A DNA stretch of 64,000 bases from Vibrio cyclitrophicus (GCA_023206055.1 CP065367.1:372001-436000), one strand, 5' to 3'; numbered from the stretch's first letter, positions 40,142 to 49,388 are shown. Notes: generated by a model not told the origin, from the letters alone. Numbers and translations are program-made.

Positions 40142-41881
40142 ATGACTAAAAAGAATAAGCCGACCAAAATAGTGTTGGCACACATCAACGACACCCACTC
40201 ATACTTCGAACCAACCTCATTACAGCTATCACTTAAAATGAATAACCACATCATTGAACCTTATGTCAGTGCTGGTGGCTTTGCTCGAATTTCAACGCGC
40301 TTTAAACAGATAGAACAAGATGCCCAGCGACAAAAGGTTGGAACCCTGTTCTTGCATGCTGGGGACTGCTTTCAAGGCACTTTGTACTTTTCTCTGTTCA
40401 AGGGGAAAGCCAACGCCGATCTGTTGAATGCACTTAATATTGATGCCATGACACTTGGTAATCATGAGCTAGACATGGGTAATGAACCCGTGGCGATTTT
40501 CGCGAAAAGAATCAAATTCCCGCTGTTGGCCGGTAACTGGAATCTATCGAATGAGGATATCAATAAAACTCATACCTTAGCAGACAACGACATTGTTAAG
40601 CCTTACCTGACGAAAACACGCAGTGCTTGTTTTATAACGAAAGAGTTTGATGGCGAGAAAGTTGCCATTTTCGGCTTAAGCATCGACAAGATGTCAGGCA
40701 TAGCTAACCCAGATATTGATACACCGTTTGAAAACGCATTAGAAACGGCAAAAGCAACGATAGAACAAATTCACCAAACTGGTATTAACAAGATAGTGCT
40801 GCTTAGTCACCTGGGTTATGAAGCAGATTTAGAGCTAGCTGCGAATGTGCAAGGCATCGGCGTGATTGTTGGTGGGCATAGCCATCGCTTGCAAGGTGAT
40901 TTCTCTGATATTGGCTTAGTAAAAGATGATGACTACGGCGTAAAAATTGGCGACACCTATGTTGTGCAAGCCGGTTTCCACGCAATGAGCTTAGGCCACA
41001 GTGAAATTGAGTTCGATGCTCAAGGCAAAGTGACGCACTTTAACGGTAAGAACGAACTTTTATTAGGTCGTCGACTCTTTATAGACGCGAAACTCAGTGA
41101 AGTCGGGCAAGACGATGCCCACGATATGGCGTGTGCGTTTTTGAACAATCACCCTAATATTGCAGTGTGTAAGAAAGATCCTGAATTACAAAGCATTCTG
41201 ACGGACAAGTATCAACCTAGAGTTCGTAAACTTCAGCAGCAAGTCATTGCTCATGCAGATACTAAACTACGCCATGTGCGTATCCCTGATGAGAAAGGAC
41301 CAAGCCAACTCGCGCCGTTGGTTGCTCAATCATTTCACCACCTAATGAACAAGAAAGGCCATCAGGTAGATTTTGCTATCCACAACTCTGGAGGGGTGAG
41401 AAACTCACTTAATAGCGGCGATGTTTCGGTTGCTGATATTGCCGGAAAACTACTACCGTTTGCCGTACCCATTGGTGTGTATGACGTCAGAGGTGAAACG
41501 ATCGCTGGCATGCTGGAAGGTGCAATCAATAACGCATTGGATAATGGTGTGGTTGGTACAGGGTCGGGTAGTTTCCCTTACACACACAACCTAAGGTTCT
41601 GTTACCACAAAGAAGCACCTTTAGGGCACAGAATTCATCACCTTGAAATCCACTCTGAAGAGGGCGGTTGGCAAGCTGTTTCTCGTAGCCGTATTTACCG
41701 TGGCGCGTCTTCAGCCTACACAATGAAAGGGAAAGAGGGTTATAACGCCGTGTTGGATATGGTAGGGGACGGTACGGTAACCACTTACTCTATGGCAGAC
41801 TGCTTCATCGAGTTTCTGCAAGACCACCCAGAGTCGCTTCAACACAATGAGCTGTTGAATTGCATGGAGTGTTTCAAATAA
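40142..41881 (+). CDS. 5'-nucleotidase / metallophosphatase, UshA family, without signal peptide
   Basis: 579 residues. The calcineurin-type metal site is complete: HINDTHSY (Asp17, His19), HAGDCFQGT, GNHELD, LLSHLG and GGHSHR. The C-terminal nucleotide-binding domain (FAIHNSGGVRNSLNSGDVS; FPYTHNLRF) follows. Unlike UshA, the N-terminus MTKKNKPTKIVLAHIN has no signal sequence, so the enzyme should stay in the cytoplasm unless exported unconventionally. AGAGAAGAAAAT precedes the ATG. Substrate likely a nucleotide or nucleotide sugar; not determinable here. Confidence 0.88.
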   Translation: MTKKNKPTKIVLAHINDTHSYFEPTSLQLSLKMNNHIIEPYVSAGGFARISTRFKQIEQDAQRQKVGTLFLHAGDCFQGTLYFSLFKGKANADLLNALNIDAMTLGNHELDMGNEPVAIFAKRIKFPLLAGNWNLSNEDINKTHTLADNDIVKPYLTKTRSACFITKEFDGEKVAIFGLSIDKMSGIANPDIDTPFENALETAKATIEQIHQTGINKIVLLSHLGYEADLELAANVQGIGVIVGGHSHRLQGDFSDIGLVKDDDYGVKIGDTYVVQAGFHAMSLGHSEIEFDAQGKVTHFNGKNELLLGRRLFIDAKLSEVGQDDAHDMACAFLNNHPNIAVCKKDPELQSILTDKYQPRVRKLQQQVIAHADTKLRHVRIPDEKGPSQLAPLVAQSFHHLMNKKGHQVDFAIHNSGGVRNSLNSGDVSVADIAGKLLPFAVPIGVYDVRGETIAGMLEGAINNALDNGVVGTGSGSFPYTHNLRFCYHKEAPLGHRIHHLEIHSEEGGWQAVSRSRIYRGASSAYTMKGKEGYNAVLDMVGDGTVTTYSMADCFIEFLQDHPESLQHNELLNCMECFK

Positions 41882-41983
41882 CTACAGTTGATAGTGATAT
41901 TTAACATTATTGCGTTGGGTTATTTATAAAATTGGCATTATTTATGCTTTATTTCCGCAGGTCGCCTTCTTGTGGAGATATAC

Positions 41984-42079
41984 ATGGATAAGAAAGATTG
42001 GGTAGATGCGGTAGTGGTTGTCGGTTGGGTGTCAGTTTGGTCAGTGTTAGTGTATTTAATACCTGCCGCAGGGTTGTAA
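41984..42079 (+). CDS. 31-aa single-pass membrane peptide
   Basis: ATG 41984 lies six bases after GGAG. The product begins MDKKDWVDAVVVVGWVSVWS and continues as a hydrophobic helix to the stop, so it is a one-helix membrane peptide with a charged cytoplasmic N-terminus. It follows the nucleotidase gene and precedes a hairpin terminator at 42185. Such peptides often bind and tune larger membrane proteins; no family recognised. Confidence 0.55.
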   Translation: MDKKDWVDAVVVVGWVSVWSVLVYLIPAAGL

Positions 42080-42184
42080 CTTGATTTTTTACAACTTCAT
42101 GACGCACTGCCGTAGTGAATTTGGCTAGCGAATTTATTCTTATAATCAATTCGCGTGTCTATTTGACAGAGTGGCATCAATTAG

Positions 42185-42207
42185 AAAGGAGCATTTGCTC
42201 CTTTTTT
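42185..42207 (+). terminator. Terminator before the manganese riboswitch
   Basis: AAAGGAGC/GCTCCTTT with a 4-base loop, then TTTT. It closes the small membrane peptide transcript and isolates the terC/alx leader. Confidence 0.8.
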
Positions 42208-42262
42208 GCTTTTTCTGTGCAAATTTATATAGACGAAACACAATCAGAGGATTATTATCCAC

Positions 42263-42372
42263 GCGTTTGGGGAGTAGTTAGCGCAAGTTTACATATCGTC
42301 ATCTCGTTAGGCCAAGTGTCTATCCGGTATGTAAAGGTGAAATCCCATATTTCACTTCAACGAGACCAACGC
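42263..42372 (+). ncRNA. yybP-ykoY manganese riboswitch
   Basis: The aptamer hallmarks are present in order: GGGGAGTAG at 42269-42277, CGTCAT with CGTTAGGCC in the middle, and the closing CGAGACC at 42361-42367. The ends GCGTTTGG and CCAACGC can form the P1 stem. This class senses Mn2+ and controls TerC/Alx and other manganese exporters. It lies about 80 bases upstream of the TerC-family gene. Confidence 0.85.
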
Positions 42373-42415
42373 AATCACAGTCAAGATCCGTAATGGAGCT
42401 TGATATGCTTTGTTT

Positions 42416-42443
42416 GCGGAAGGTCTTTGTACAGTTCTTCCGC
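42416..42443 (+). promoter_or_regulatory. Expression-platform hairpin before the TerC gene
   Basis: GCGGAAG (42416-42422) pairs with CTTCCGC (42437-42443), directly before the GGAGG ribosome site and ATG at 42455. It is the probable switch point that the riboswitch uses to expose or hide the ribosome site. Confidence 0.55.
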
Positions 42444-42454
42444 CCGGAGGAATA

Positions 42455-43456
42455 ATGAACTCAACTCAATCTCTATTATCTACAAATAGTGAATCCTTTT
42501 TTTCATCGCCAATCATGACGACTTATGCGGGCTTTTTCCTGCTGACGATTATTCTTGTATCTATTGATATCTATCAGACTCGTGGCGGTAACGTTACTAT
42601 CAAGAAAGCGGCAATCTGGAGTGTTTTCTGGTTTGTACTTGCGTTTTTGTTTGCTGGCTCTATTTACCTATTTTGGGACATTTATGCGCCGAATAGTGAC
42701 TACACAGCGCAAAAAGCAACCGTGTCATTCATTACGGGTTATTTGTTAGAAAAATCCCTTAGCGTAGACAACTTGTTTGTTTTTGCGATGATCTTTGCTC
42801 AATATCAAGTTCCTGAGCATCTAAGACCTCGTGCGCTTCTTTGGGGGGTAATTGGTGCATTGATGCTTCGTGCAATTATGATCGCACTAGGCGCTCAGCT
42901 ATTGGCGGAATATCACTGGGTGCTTTACGTGTTTGCTGCGTTCTTGATTGGTACAGGTATTAAACTGGCATTGGACAAGGGCGAAGAGGAGAGTGTGAAT
43001 ACACTGCCTGAAAAGCTACTTCGTAAAGTGATGCCGGTAACCGAAGATTTCCATGGTCCTGCATTAATGGTTAAACAGGGTGCTAAATGGGCATTCACTC
43101 CAATGATGTTGGTCATTGGTGCGATTGCAGTCATGGATGTGATGTTTGCATTGGACTCTATCCCTGCGATCTTTGCGGTAACACAAGAACCGTTCTTGGT
43201 ATTAGCGGCAAACGTATTTGCGTTACTTGGCCTTCGTTCGTTGTATTTTGTACTGCAAGGTATGATGGACAAGTTCATCTACTTGAAACCGGCACTGGCA
43301 TTCATCATGGTGTTCATCGGTGTGAAAATGCTATTGGTTGACAGTGAGTGGGCGATCCCAACTTATTGGTCACTCGCTGTACTGATTTCGACTATGACGA
43401 TTGCGGTTATAGCGTCGGTTTATGCGAAGAAGCCAGGTATTGAACAAGTAAATTAA
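42455..43456 (+). CDS. alx: TerC/Alx-family manganese exporter
   Basis: 333-residue inner-membrane protein with about nine membrane helices. Family signatures include the acidic motifs EKSLSVDNLFVFAMIF and AVMDVMFALDSIPAIFAVT, where the aspartates likely bind the metal. ATG 42455 follows GGAGGAATA; the longer frame from 42410 would start inside the leader hairpin. The yybP-ykoY riboswitch upstream indicates induction by Mn2+. Likely role: export of excess manganese, with a link to alkaline pH as known for E. coli alx. Confidence 0.9.
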   Translation: MNSTQSLLSTNSESFFSSPIMTTYAGFFLLTIILVSIDIYQTRGGNVTIKKAAIWSVFWFVLAFLFAGSIYLFWDIYAPNSDYTAQKATVSFITGYLLEKSLSVDNLFVFAMIFAQYQVPEHLRPRALLWGVIGALMLRAIMIALGAQLLAEYHWVLYVFAAFLIGTGIKLALDKGEEESVNTLPEKLLRKVMPVTEDFHGPALMVKQGAKWAFTPMMLVIGAIAVMDVMFALDSIPAIFAVTQEPFLVLAANVFALLGLRSLYFVLQGMMDKFIYLKPALAFIMVFIGVKMLLVDSEWAIPTYWSLAVLISTMTIAVIASVYAKKPGIEQVN

Positions 43457-43769
43457 AAACAAATATAACTTATCGAAAAGTCGATAATGAACACGTGGCT
43501 GATGAAGTGAAAAATTTATTTATGTAAATTTTCTGTGACATTGGCCACTGTTGTTTGCGGGGTATTTGTACTAAATGCATGATTTGAACACTATATTGAA
43601 TTTATACTCACGTATCGTGCATATGTATTTTGTGGTGTTGTTAATGGTTTGTTTTATTAGAAAAACTAATCCCAAAGTCTAATTTTAGTCATTTTTTAAC
43701 CTGCAAAAGATCACCTATTATTCTTGTCATCAGAACGAACCACATAAACAAATTTATAGAGAGGCAATC
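43457..43769. other. Interval with no supported gene
   Basis: The 313 bases after the TerC gene are A+T-rich and contain no frame with a ribosome site. The promoter and a long leader for the 62-aa gene at 43770 probably occupy the right half. No clear terminator for the TerC gene was found. Confidence 0.5.
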
Positions 43770-43958
43770 ATGGCTCAAGCAGTACAAATGAATACTATCG
43801 CTGTTCCTAACTCTATGGATAAGAAGACCTACTCGGTTAACTTCAAAGGATTGATTGCACACATTTTTGATATTCTTTTCGTAGATAACTCTCCACGTAG
43901 TTACTACGCGAGTGACCTATCTGGTCACATGCAACGCGATATCGGTATCAACCGTTAA
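43770..43958 (+). CDS. 62-aa protein with DUF1127-like C-terminus
   Basis: Small protein whose last third (RSYYASDLSGHMQRDIGINR) follows the DUF1127 pattern seen in YjiS-type proteins, in which a basic region is followed by LxDxxLRDIG. GAGAGGCAATC precedes the ATG, and a strong terminator follows the stop. Some DUF1127 proteins bind RNA and affect carbon or phosphate responses in other bacteria; the role here is open. Confidence 0.7.
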   Translation: MAQAVQMNTIAVPNSMDKKTYSVNFKGLIAHIFDILFVDNSPRSYYASDLSGHMQRDIGINR

Positions 43959-44000
43959 TCTAAGCGAACGCATAGAATAAAAGAAAGACAGAATTTAAAA

Positions 44001-44029
44001 AAACGCCAGCTTCTCAAGCTGGCGTTTTT
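44001..44029 (+). terminator. Terminator after the DUF1127-like gene
   Basis: AAACGCCAGCTT/AAGCTGGCGTTT, a perfect 12-bp stem with a short loop, then TTTT. Confidence 0.92.
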
Positions 44030-44140
44030 GTATATGAAATAAACTCTATCTCTTCGTAAACTCATCACCTGAAAGAAATACTTAGACATAACGGTCTGTA
44101 TTGGAGCGCTAGTCAATTCGCTTCGTACAAGGACCTCTGT

Positions 44141-44881
44141 ATGTCACACGCCAACCGCAACTTACCATTGATTAAACTCTGTTTACTTGCCTTTCCGATC
44201 GGCTTTTACTCTTCTGTGTCGAATGCACAAACTTGGAGTAATGAAGGTCAACCTGCACAGGTTATCGAACTGTTCACCTCTGAAGGTTGTTCAAGTTGTC
44301 CGCCTGCAGATGCCTACCTTAGTACTTTTGAAGACGACCCTAATCTTTGGACACAAGTCATTCCGCTCGCCTATCACGTCGATTACTGGGATTACCTAGG
44401 GTGGGGAGATAAGTTCGCGAGCAAGGCATTCAGTCAGAAGCAACGTTTGTATAAAGCTTATGGTGTAACCAGTGGGGTTTATACACCTGGGTTTGTGGTC
44501 GATGGAAAAGAGTGGCGCGGTTATTTCAACTGGCTCGATAGAACACTACCTTCGCTCCCACAACAAAATAACCCCAAGCTGACAGTCAATCATAAAGGCG
44601 ACACGTTCAGTGTGAGTTACGAAGGCAAAGGTGATTATGTGGCTCATATAGCCTTGCTAGCGATGAACGAAGTCACCAGCGTCAAAGCGGGCGAAAACAG
44701 AGGTAAGGAGCTCGAACACGATTTTGTTGTGGTTTACGATGGTTACCAACGTGGTGAATCTGAGTGGCAATTCAATGTGGACTTTGATCCGCTAGTCGCT
44801 TCACCAGATGCCGTAGCTATATGGCTAACCGCACCAAATTCGTACACACCGGAACAAACGGTAGCAGGGTGGCTGAACTAA
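44141..44881 (+). CDS. DUF1223 exported thioredoxin-fold protein
   Basis: 246 residues with a signal peptide ending near SNA (about residue 29). The mature part starts with AQVIELFTSEGCSSCPPAD, a thioredoxin-like fold with a CxxC pair, then LAYHVDYWDYLGWGDKFAS and YTPGFVVDGKEWRG, all typical of DUF1223. It is likely periplasmic; the CSSC pair suggests a redox function. It has its own promoter region and no operon partners. Confidence 0.87.
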   Translation: MSHANRNLPLIKLCLLAFPIGFYSSVSNAQTWSNEGQPAQVIELFTSEGCSSCPPADAYLSTFEDDPNLWTQVIPLAYHVDYWDYLGWGDKFASKAFSQKQRLYKAYGVTSGVYTPGFVVDGKEWRGYFNWLDRTLPSLPQQNNPKLTVNHKGDTFSVSYEGKGDYVAHIALLAMNEVTSVKAGENRGKELEHDFVVVYDGYQRGESEWQFNVDFDPLVASPDAVAIWLTAPNSYTPEQTVAGWLN

Positions 44882-45082
44882 GTGCCAACCACGACAATTG
44901 CTTAGCTGGAATACACTTGGGCGAAGTAGGTAGGGTTAGTATAGAGGTTCTCACATCGATAACTTGCTTTCTGACTAGTATTAATCGGTGAAATAGAAGC
45001 GAAAGGGCGATTTAGTTACGTAATACTGCTGAAATACGTTAATATAGCGGGCTATTATTTTAGCTTTGAGTTTCTGCAATTA

Positions 45083-46372
45083 ATGACTAACACCACAGCA
45101 CCAACCAACTTCTCTGATCTTGGCTTAATTTCTCCTTTGATGGCTCGTCTAACCGAGCTTGAATACCAACAGCCAACGCCTATCCAAGCGCAAGTTATTC
45201 CAAGTGTGTTAGCAGGACGCGACCTAATTGCAGGCGCAAATACAGGTTCAGGTAAAACCGCAGCATTTGCACTTCCACTTTTACAACAGATCCATGAAGA
45301 TGCACCTTTAGACCGTCGTTCAGGCAAAGGTAACTTTGTTTCTGGCCTTATCTTGGTTCCTACTCGTGAACTTGCTAAGCAAGTGGCTGACAGCGTTAAA
45401 TCTTACGCTGTACATTTCAATGGCGCGATTAAAACGGTTTGTGTGTTTGGTGGTGTATCGGTAAATACTCAGATGCAGGCATTACGTGGCGGCACTGATA
45501 TCTTAGTGGCAACGCCGGGTCGTTTACTCGACCTAATTTCGAGCAACGCAATCAAGCTAGACAAAGTAAAAACGTTAGTGCTTGATGAAGCTGACCGAAT
45601 GCTGAGCCTCGGCTTTACCGAAGAACTTGATGCAATCTTGAAGCTATTGCCGAGCAAGAAGCAAACTCTGTTGTTCTCTGCAACGTTCCCAGAGCAAGTT
45701 CAAACGTTGACTCATGAGCTACTGACGGATCCAATTGAAGTCCAACTTCAAAGTGCTAATGCGAGCACACTGGTTCAGCGTGTATTCGAAGTCGAAAAAG
45801 GTCGTAAGACAGCATTGTTAGCGCATCTAATTCAGCAACACGAATGGCGCCAAGCTCTGATCTTCGTGAATGCAAAGAACAGCTGTGAACACCTAGCAGA
45901 CAAGCTTTACAAACGTGGCATCATTGCAGAAGTCTTCCACGGTGATAAAGGTCAAGGTTCACGTACTCGTATCCTTGAAGATTTCAAATCTGGCGAGATT
46001 GACGTTCTTATCGCGACAGACATCGCGGCACGTGGTTTGGATATTGAGAAGCTTCCAGTAGTCATCAACTTTGACTTACCGCGTAGCCCATCAGACTACA
46101 TGCACCGTATTGGCCGAAGTGGTCGTGCGGGTGAGGTTGGTTTAGCGTTATCTCTAATCGATCACGAAGATTACCATCACTTCACAATCATCGAGAAGAA
46201 GAACAAAATTCGTCTTGAGCGTGAGCAAATCGAAGGCTTCGAAATCGATGAAGAAGCGACTGCTGAACTTGTTGCTGCATTGAAACCTATTGCGCCTCCG
46301 GCTGGCACAGGCAAAAAGAAGAAAAAGAAAAAAGCACAAAATAATCAAGATGTTTGGTTGAGAAATAACTGA
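45083..46372 (+). CDS. DEAD-box RNA helicase, RhlE-like, second copy
   Basis: 429 residues with all helicase motifs: Q motif PTPIQAQVIP, ANTGSGKT, PTRELA, TPGRL, DEAD, SAT, ATDIAARGLD, HRIGRSGRAG. The tail ends in a lysine run (KKKKKKKA) for RNA contact. Sequence between motifs differs clearly from the helicase at 22893, so the two are old paralogues. A terminator follows directly. It probably works in ribosome assembly or mRNA decay at low temperature (inference). Confidence 0.92.
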   Translation: MTNTTAPTNFSDLGLISPLMARLTELEYQQPTPIQAQVIPSVLAGRDLIAGANTGSGKTAAFALPLLQQIHEDAPLDRRSGKGNFVSGLILVPTRELAKQVADSVKSYAVHFNGAIKTVCVFGGVSVNTQMQALRGGTDILVATPGRLLDLISSNAIKLDKVKTLVLDEADRMLSLGFTEELDAILKLLPSKKQTLLFSATFPEQVQTLTHELLTDPIEVQLQSANASTLVQRVFEVEKGRKTALLAHLIQQHEWRQALIFVNAKNSCEHLADKLYKRGIIAEVFHGDKGQGSRTRILEDFKSGEIDVLIATDIAARGLDIEKLPVVINFDLPRSPSDYMHRIGRSGRAGEVGLALSLIDHEDYHHFTIIEKKNKIRLEREQIEGFEIDEEATAELVAALKPIAPPAGTGKKKKKKKAQNNQDVWLRNN

Positions 46373-46401
46373 TATAAAATCGGTAAAACAATAGACTTTA
46401 T

Positions 46402-46426
46402 AAAGGCGCTTAATTGCGCCTTTTTT
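46402..46426 (+). terminator. Terminator after the second helicase gene
   Basis: AAAGGCGC/GCGCCTTT with a TTAATT-type loop, followed by TTTT. Confidence 0.9.
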
Positions 46427-46585
46427 GTGTCTGCTAGATAAAGAGATGTAATTGGCGAATGAACGACTTAATTTATACTTAAAGTGAAGACACGTTAGTT
46501 CGTAGGATAACGTCCTCCATAAGAGATTTAGCGATTTGACGCTTTGCTCATAATCTATTCGGGTTTTGAGCAACTGGGTAACGGC

Positions 46586-48292
46586 GTGAAGACCTCGATT
46601 AAACAAGTAATATTGGTAGCTTCACTCTTCATGGTTACTCCCCCTGCTGCGATAGGCGCAGACTTTAAGGTTAAAGGGCTGAACAAAACTCTCACTGAAA
46701 ATGTAGAGTTATACTTAGAACCTTTGGTTGATGTCCCAGCTTCACAGCTATCGCATACTAACTTATTGGAACGGGTTCAAGACGCGCTCAACCCTTATGG
46801 CTACTATCACCCTCAGATAGATATCGAACTTGATGACAGTGATAACCTCACCTTGAATGTCGATTCTGGCCCTGTCATGTACGTTGCAGGATCGGTTGTA
46901 AAAGTCACAGGTGAAGCGAGTAAAGATGAAGAGTTCATCAAAATACTCACGCAAAGTAAGTTAGATTCAGGTTCACCATTATCCCACCAAGAATACGACC
47001 AAACTAAACGGGCGATTTTCTCTTTGGCAAAGCGTAAAGGCTATTTTGACGGTAGGTTTGTCGAGTCCAAGATCGAAGTGATTCCTAGCGAAAACATCGC
47101 CAACATTCACCTCCATTTTTCTAGTGGTCCACGCTACAAGTTTGGCGCTATCAGCATTCCTGATGATGGTGTTGAAGCTACTCGTATCGACAAAATGCCA
47201 ACATTCAAGCAAGGTGACGACTTTGACACCATCAAGTTGGGTGAGCTGCAGTCTGACTTATTTGAAACTCAGTGGTTTCGCAGTGTCGTTGTGCATGGTG
47301 ACTTTAACCACCTTGATGACAATCTAGAAGTGCCAATCGAAATCATTGCTGATCCAAGCTCTCGCAACATTGTGCAGGTAGGTGGGGGTTATTCTACCGA
47401 TCTCGGTTTAAGAGCGTCTTTAAATTGGTCTAAGCCTTGGTATAACCGAAGAGGACACAGCTTTGAAACACAGACGTATTTGTCTGAACAAGAGCAATCA
47501 CTGCAACTGGGGTACAAAATCCCAACAGAGAAAGTGACGACCGATTATTTTGGTATTCAGTTTGAATCGAAACGAATTGATCATCGAGACACTGAAAGCT
47601 GGTCAAATGATCTCAAGTTTGAACGTTATTGGCAATTGGACAACGATTGGCAAAGCATCATATACGTCAAATATTTGCACGAAAAGTACCGTCAGGCGTC
47701 TGAAGAGGATCAATCTCAACTGTTTTTACCTGGAATCAGTTTCTCTCAGGTTGATCGTAAAAATGATCAGTTGGAGCTCAATCATCGACATATCTATTCT
47801 GTTGAATATTCAGACCCAAATTTGCTCTCGGATTCAAGGCTGTTAAGGTTAGAGGGAAACAGTGTACTCTCATGGGATATTAGTGATGACCAAACGTTTC
47901 ATTTTCGCTCTAACGTCGGAATTAATATCGCGAAGTCGTTATCGGACGTGCCTTCATCACTGCGTTACTTTGCTGGTGGTGATGGAAATTTACGAGGTTA
48001 TGGCTATGAATCGATTTCTCCGACAGACGAGCATGGTGAATTAACTGGAGCACGCTATATGCTGACTGCTGGGCTTGAGTATCAGCATAGGATTTATCGG
48101 TCAATTTGGATGGGGGCGTTTCTCGATGTTGGTGATGCGTTTGAAGACAAAGCGGATTGGAAGCGCGGTACTGGCCTTAGCTTGATTTGGAAATCACAAT
48201 TCATTCCTGTAAAACTCGATTTTGCATACGGTTTAGATGCACCTGAAGGTGATGAATTTCGTATTCACTTTTCCTTGGGTACTCAATTCTGA
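46586..48292 (+). CDS. TamA-like Omp85 outer-membrane assembly protein
   Basis: About 568 residues: signal peptide cut near IGA, three POTRA domains (first FKVKGLNKTLTENVELYL, then YVAGSVVKVTGEAS and YKFGAISIP), and a C-terminal 16-strand barrel with the substrate-loop motif GGDGNLRGYGYESISP. It matches TamA in size and layout. The start is uncertain: GTG 46586 gives a normal signal peptide, while the longer frame begins at TTG 46544. No tamB follows, although tamA and tamB are usually neighbours. It may be a second Omp85 protein with its own client. Confidence 0.85.
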   Translation: MKTSIKQVILVASLFMVTPPAAIGADFKVKGLNKTLTENVELYLEPLVDVPASQLSHTNLLERVQDALNPYGYYHPQIDIELDDSDNLTLNVDSGPVMYVAGSVVKVTGEASKDEEFIKILTQSKLDSGSPLSHQEYDQTKRAIFSLAKRKGYFDGRFVESKIEVIPSENIANIHLHFSSGPRYKFGAISIPDDGVEATRIDKMPTFKQGDDFDTIKLGELQSDLFETQWFRSVVVHGDFNHLDDNLEVPIEIIADPSSRNIVQVGGGYSTDLGLRASLNWSKPWYNRRGHSFETQTYLSEQEQSLQLGYKIPTEKVTTDYFGIQFESKRIDHRDTESWSNDLKFERYWQLDNDWQSIIYVKYLHEKYRQASEEDQSQLFLPGISFSQVDRKNDQLELNHRHIYSVEYSDPNLLSDSRLLRLEGNSVLSWDISDDQTFHFRSNVGINIAKSLSDVPSSLRYFAGGDGNLRGYGYESISPTDEHGELTGARYMLTAGLEYQHRIYRSIWMGAFLDVGDAFEDKADWKRGTGLSLIWKSQFIPVKLDFAYGLDAPEGDEFRIHFSLGTQF

Positions 48293-48403
48293 TATTTGTG
48301 CGCTGTTTAAGTACTCGCGAGGATGCGATCCATCCAATGGGATTCAAGCAAATCTACAGAACGTAATAACCTTTGTGCTCTAGCAAACACAAAGGTAAAA
48401 ACA

Positions 48404-49285
48404 ATGAAAAAGGTACGATTTGGTGTATTTGGTAATATGGGCCCAGAAGCGGATGCTTTGTTCCAAGATATCGTCGCTAAGAAAGAGATTGAACACGGCG
48501 CACTTAAAGACCAAGACCACATGGCTATGATAGTGGTGAAAAATTCAGATATCCCAGATCGCTCTGAAGCAATTAACGAAGGCGGCACAGACCCCGTCCC
48601 AGAGTTGATTGAATCAGCGTGCATTTTAGAACACGCCAATGTTCAATTTGGCGTTATGACCTGCAATACCGCTCATTACTTCAGACCTGAAGTTCAAAAA
48701 CATACCAATGTTTACATCGTCGATATGCTTCAAACCACAGTTGACCAAATCAAAGAGCAGAACCCTGAATCCATCGTTGGTATTTTGTGCACCAACGGTA
48801 CATATAACTCTGGAATCTATGACCGTTACTTAACTGACGCCAATCTGGTATTCGTTAAGCCAGAAGTTTTTGAGCAAGAACATAACGTTCATAGCGCTAT
48901 TTATGGCGAAGTGACAGGCGATATGACTGCGTGTGGACAAGCAATCCGAGAAACCAACGGCATTAAAGCGGGCGAGTTTGACCGTAATGCGGCACTTCTT
49001 GCTGTTGCGGTTCAAAGCATCGTAGAGAAGGGCGTTGATACAGTCATTTTGGGATGCACGGAACTTCCTCTGGTTAGAAAGCAACTTGAAACAGCATTTC
49101 CTACGGTGACTTTTATTGATCCTATGGAAGCAGTAGCAGAGCGTGTCGTCGATATCTATCGACTCGCGGAGCAGTATGTGGAACGTGGACATGTGGATTA
49201 CGACATTAACGATGTCGATTCGATTTACACAACGTTAGATATGGTGAACTACGTAGCCAAAAGAGCGATGACCTACCGTCTGTAA
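48404..49285 (+). CDS. Aspartate/glutamate-type racemase
   Basis: 293-residue cofactor-free racemase family member. The two catalytic cysteines are present: Cys87 in MTCNTAHYF and Cys218 in LGCTELPL. The N-terminal VFGNMGPEADALFQDIV fits the YgeA/RacX branch, often of broad specificity. ATG 48404 follows AAAGG; the longer frame from 48323 has no ribosome site. It is longer than the usual 230-250 residues, with extra C-terminal helices. It may supply a D-amino acid for wall or signalling, and the AspT-AspD module elsewhere in the window uses L-aspartate. Confidence 0.88.
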   Translation: MKKVRFGVFGNMGPEADALFQDIVAKKEIEHGALKDQDHMAMIVVKNSDIPDRSEAINEGGTDPVPELIESACILEHANVQFGVMTCNTAHYFRPEVQKHTNVYIVDMLQTTVDQIKEQNPESIVGILCTNGTYNSGIYDRYLTDANLVFVKPEVFEQEHNVHSAIYGEVTGDMTACGQAIRETNGIKAGEFDRNAALLAVAVQSIVEKGVDTVILGCTELPLVRKQLETAFPTVTFIDPMEAVAERVVDIYRLAEQYVERGHVDYDINDVDSIYTTLDMVNYVAKRAMTYRL

Positions 49286-49313
49286 GCTCAGAAACTTGTA
49301 TTTGACGCATGAG

Positions 49314-49340
49314 AAAGCCGCGAATTACGCGGCTTTTTTT
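49314..49340. terminator. Terminator between convergent racemase and phospholipase D genes
   Basis: AAAGCCGCG/CGCGGCTTT with a short loop, T run on the plus side and a shorter T tract on the minus side, so it may serve both genes. Confidence 0.85.
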
Positions 49341-49388
49341 GCATTTGGACAGGTGAAAGATTAAAAACTAAAATTCGAAGCTCGACAC

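Noticed and set aside
42115..42393. 92-codon open frame before the TerC gene
   Set aside because: It lies across a terminator and the manganese riboswitch, so the sequence is explained as RNA structure.
46154..46606. 150-codon frame antisense to the helicase tail
   Set aside because: Driven by the lysine-rich end of the helicase read backwards; includes the terminator.
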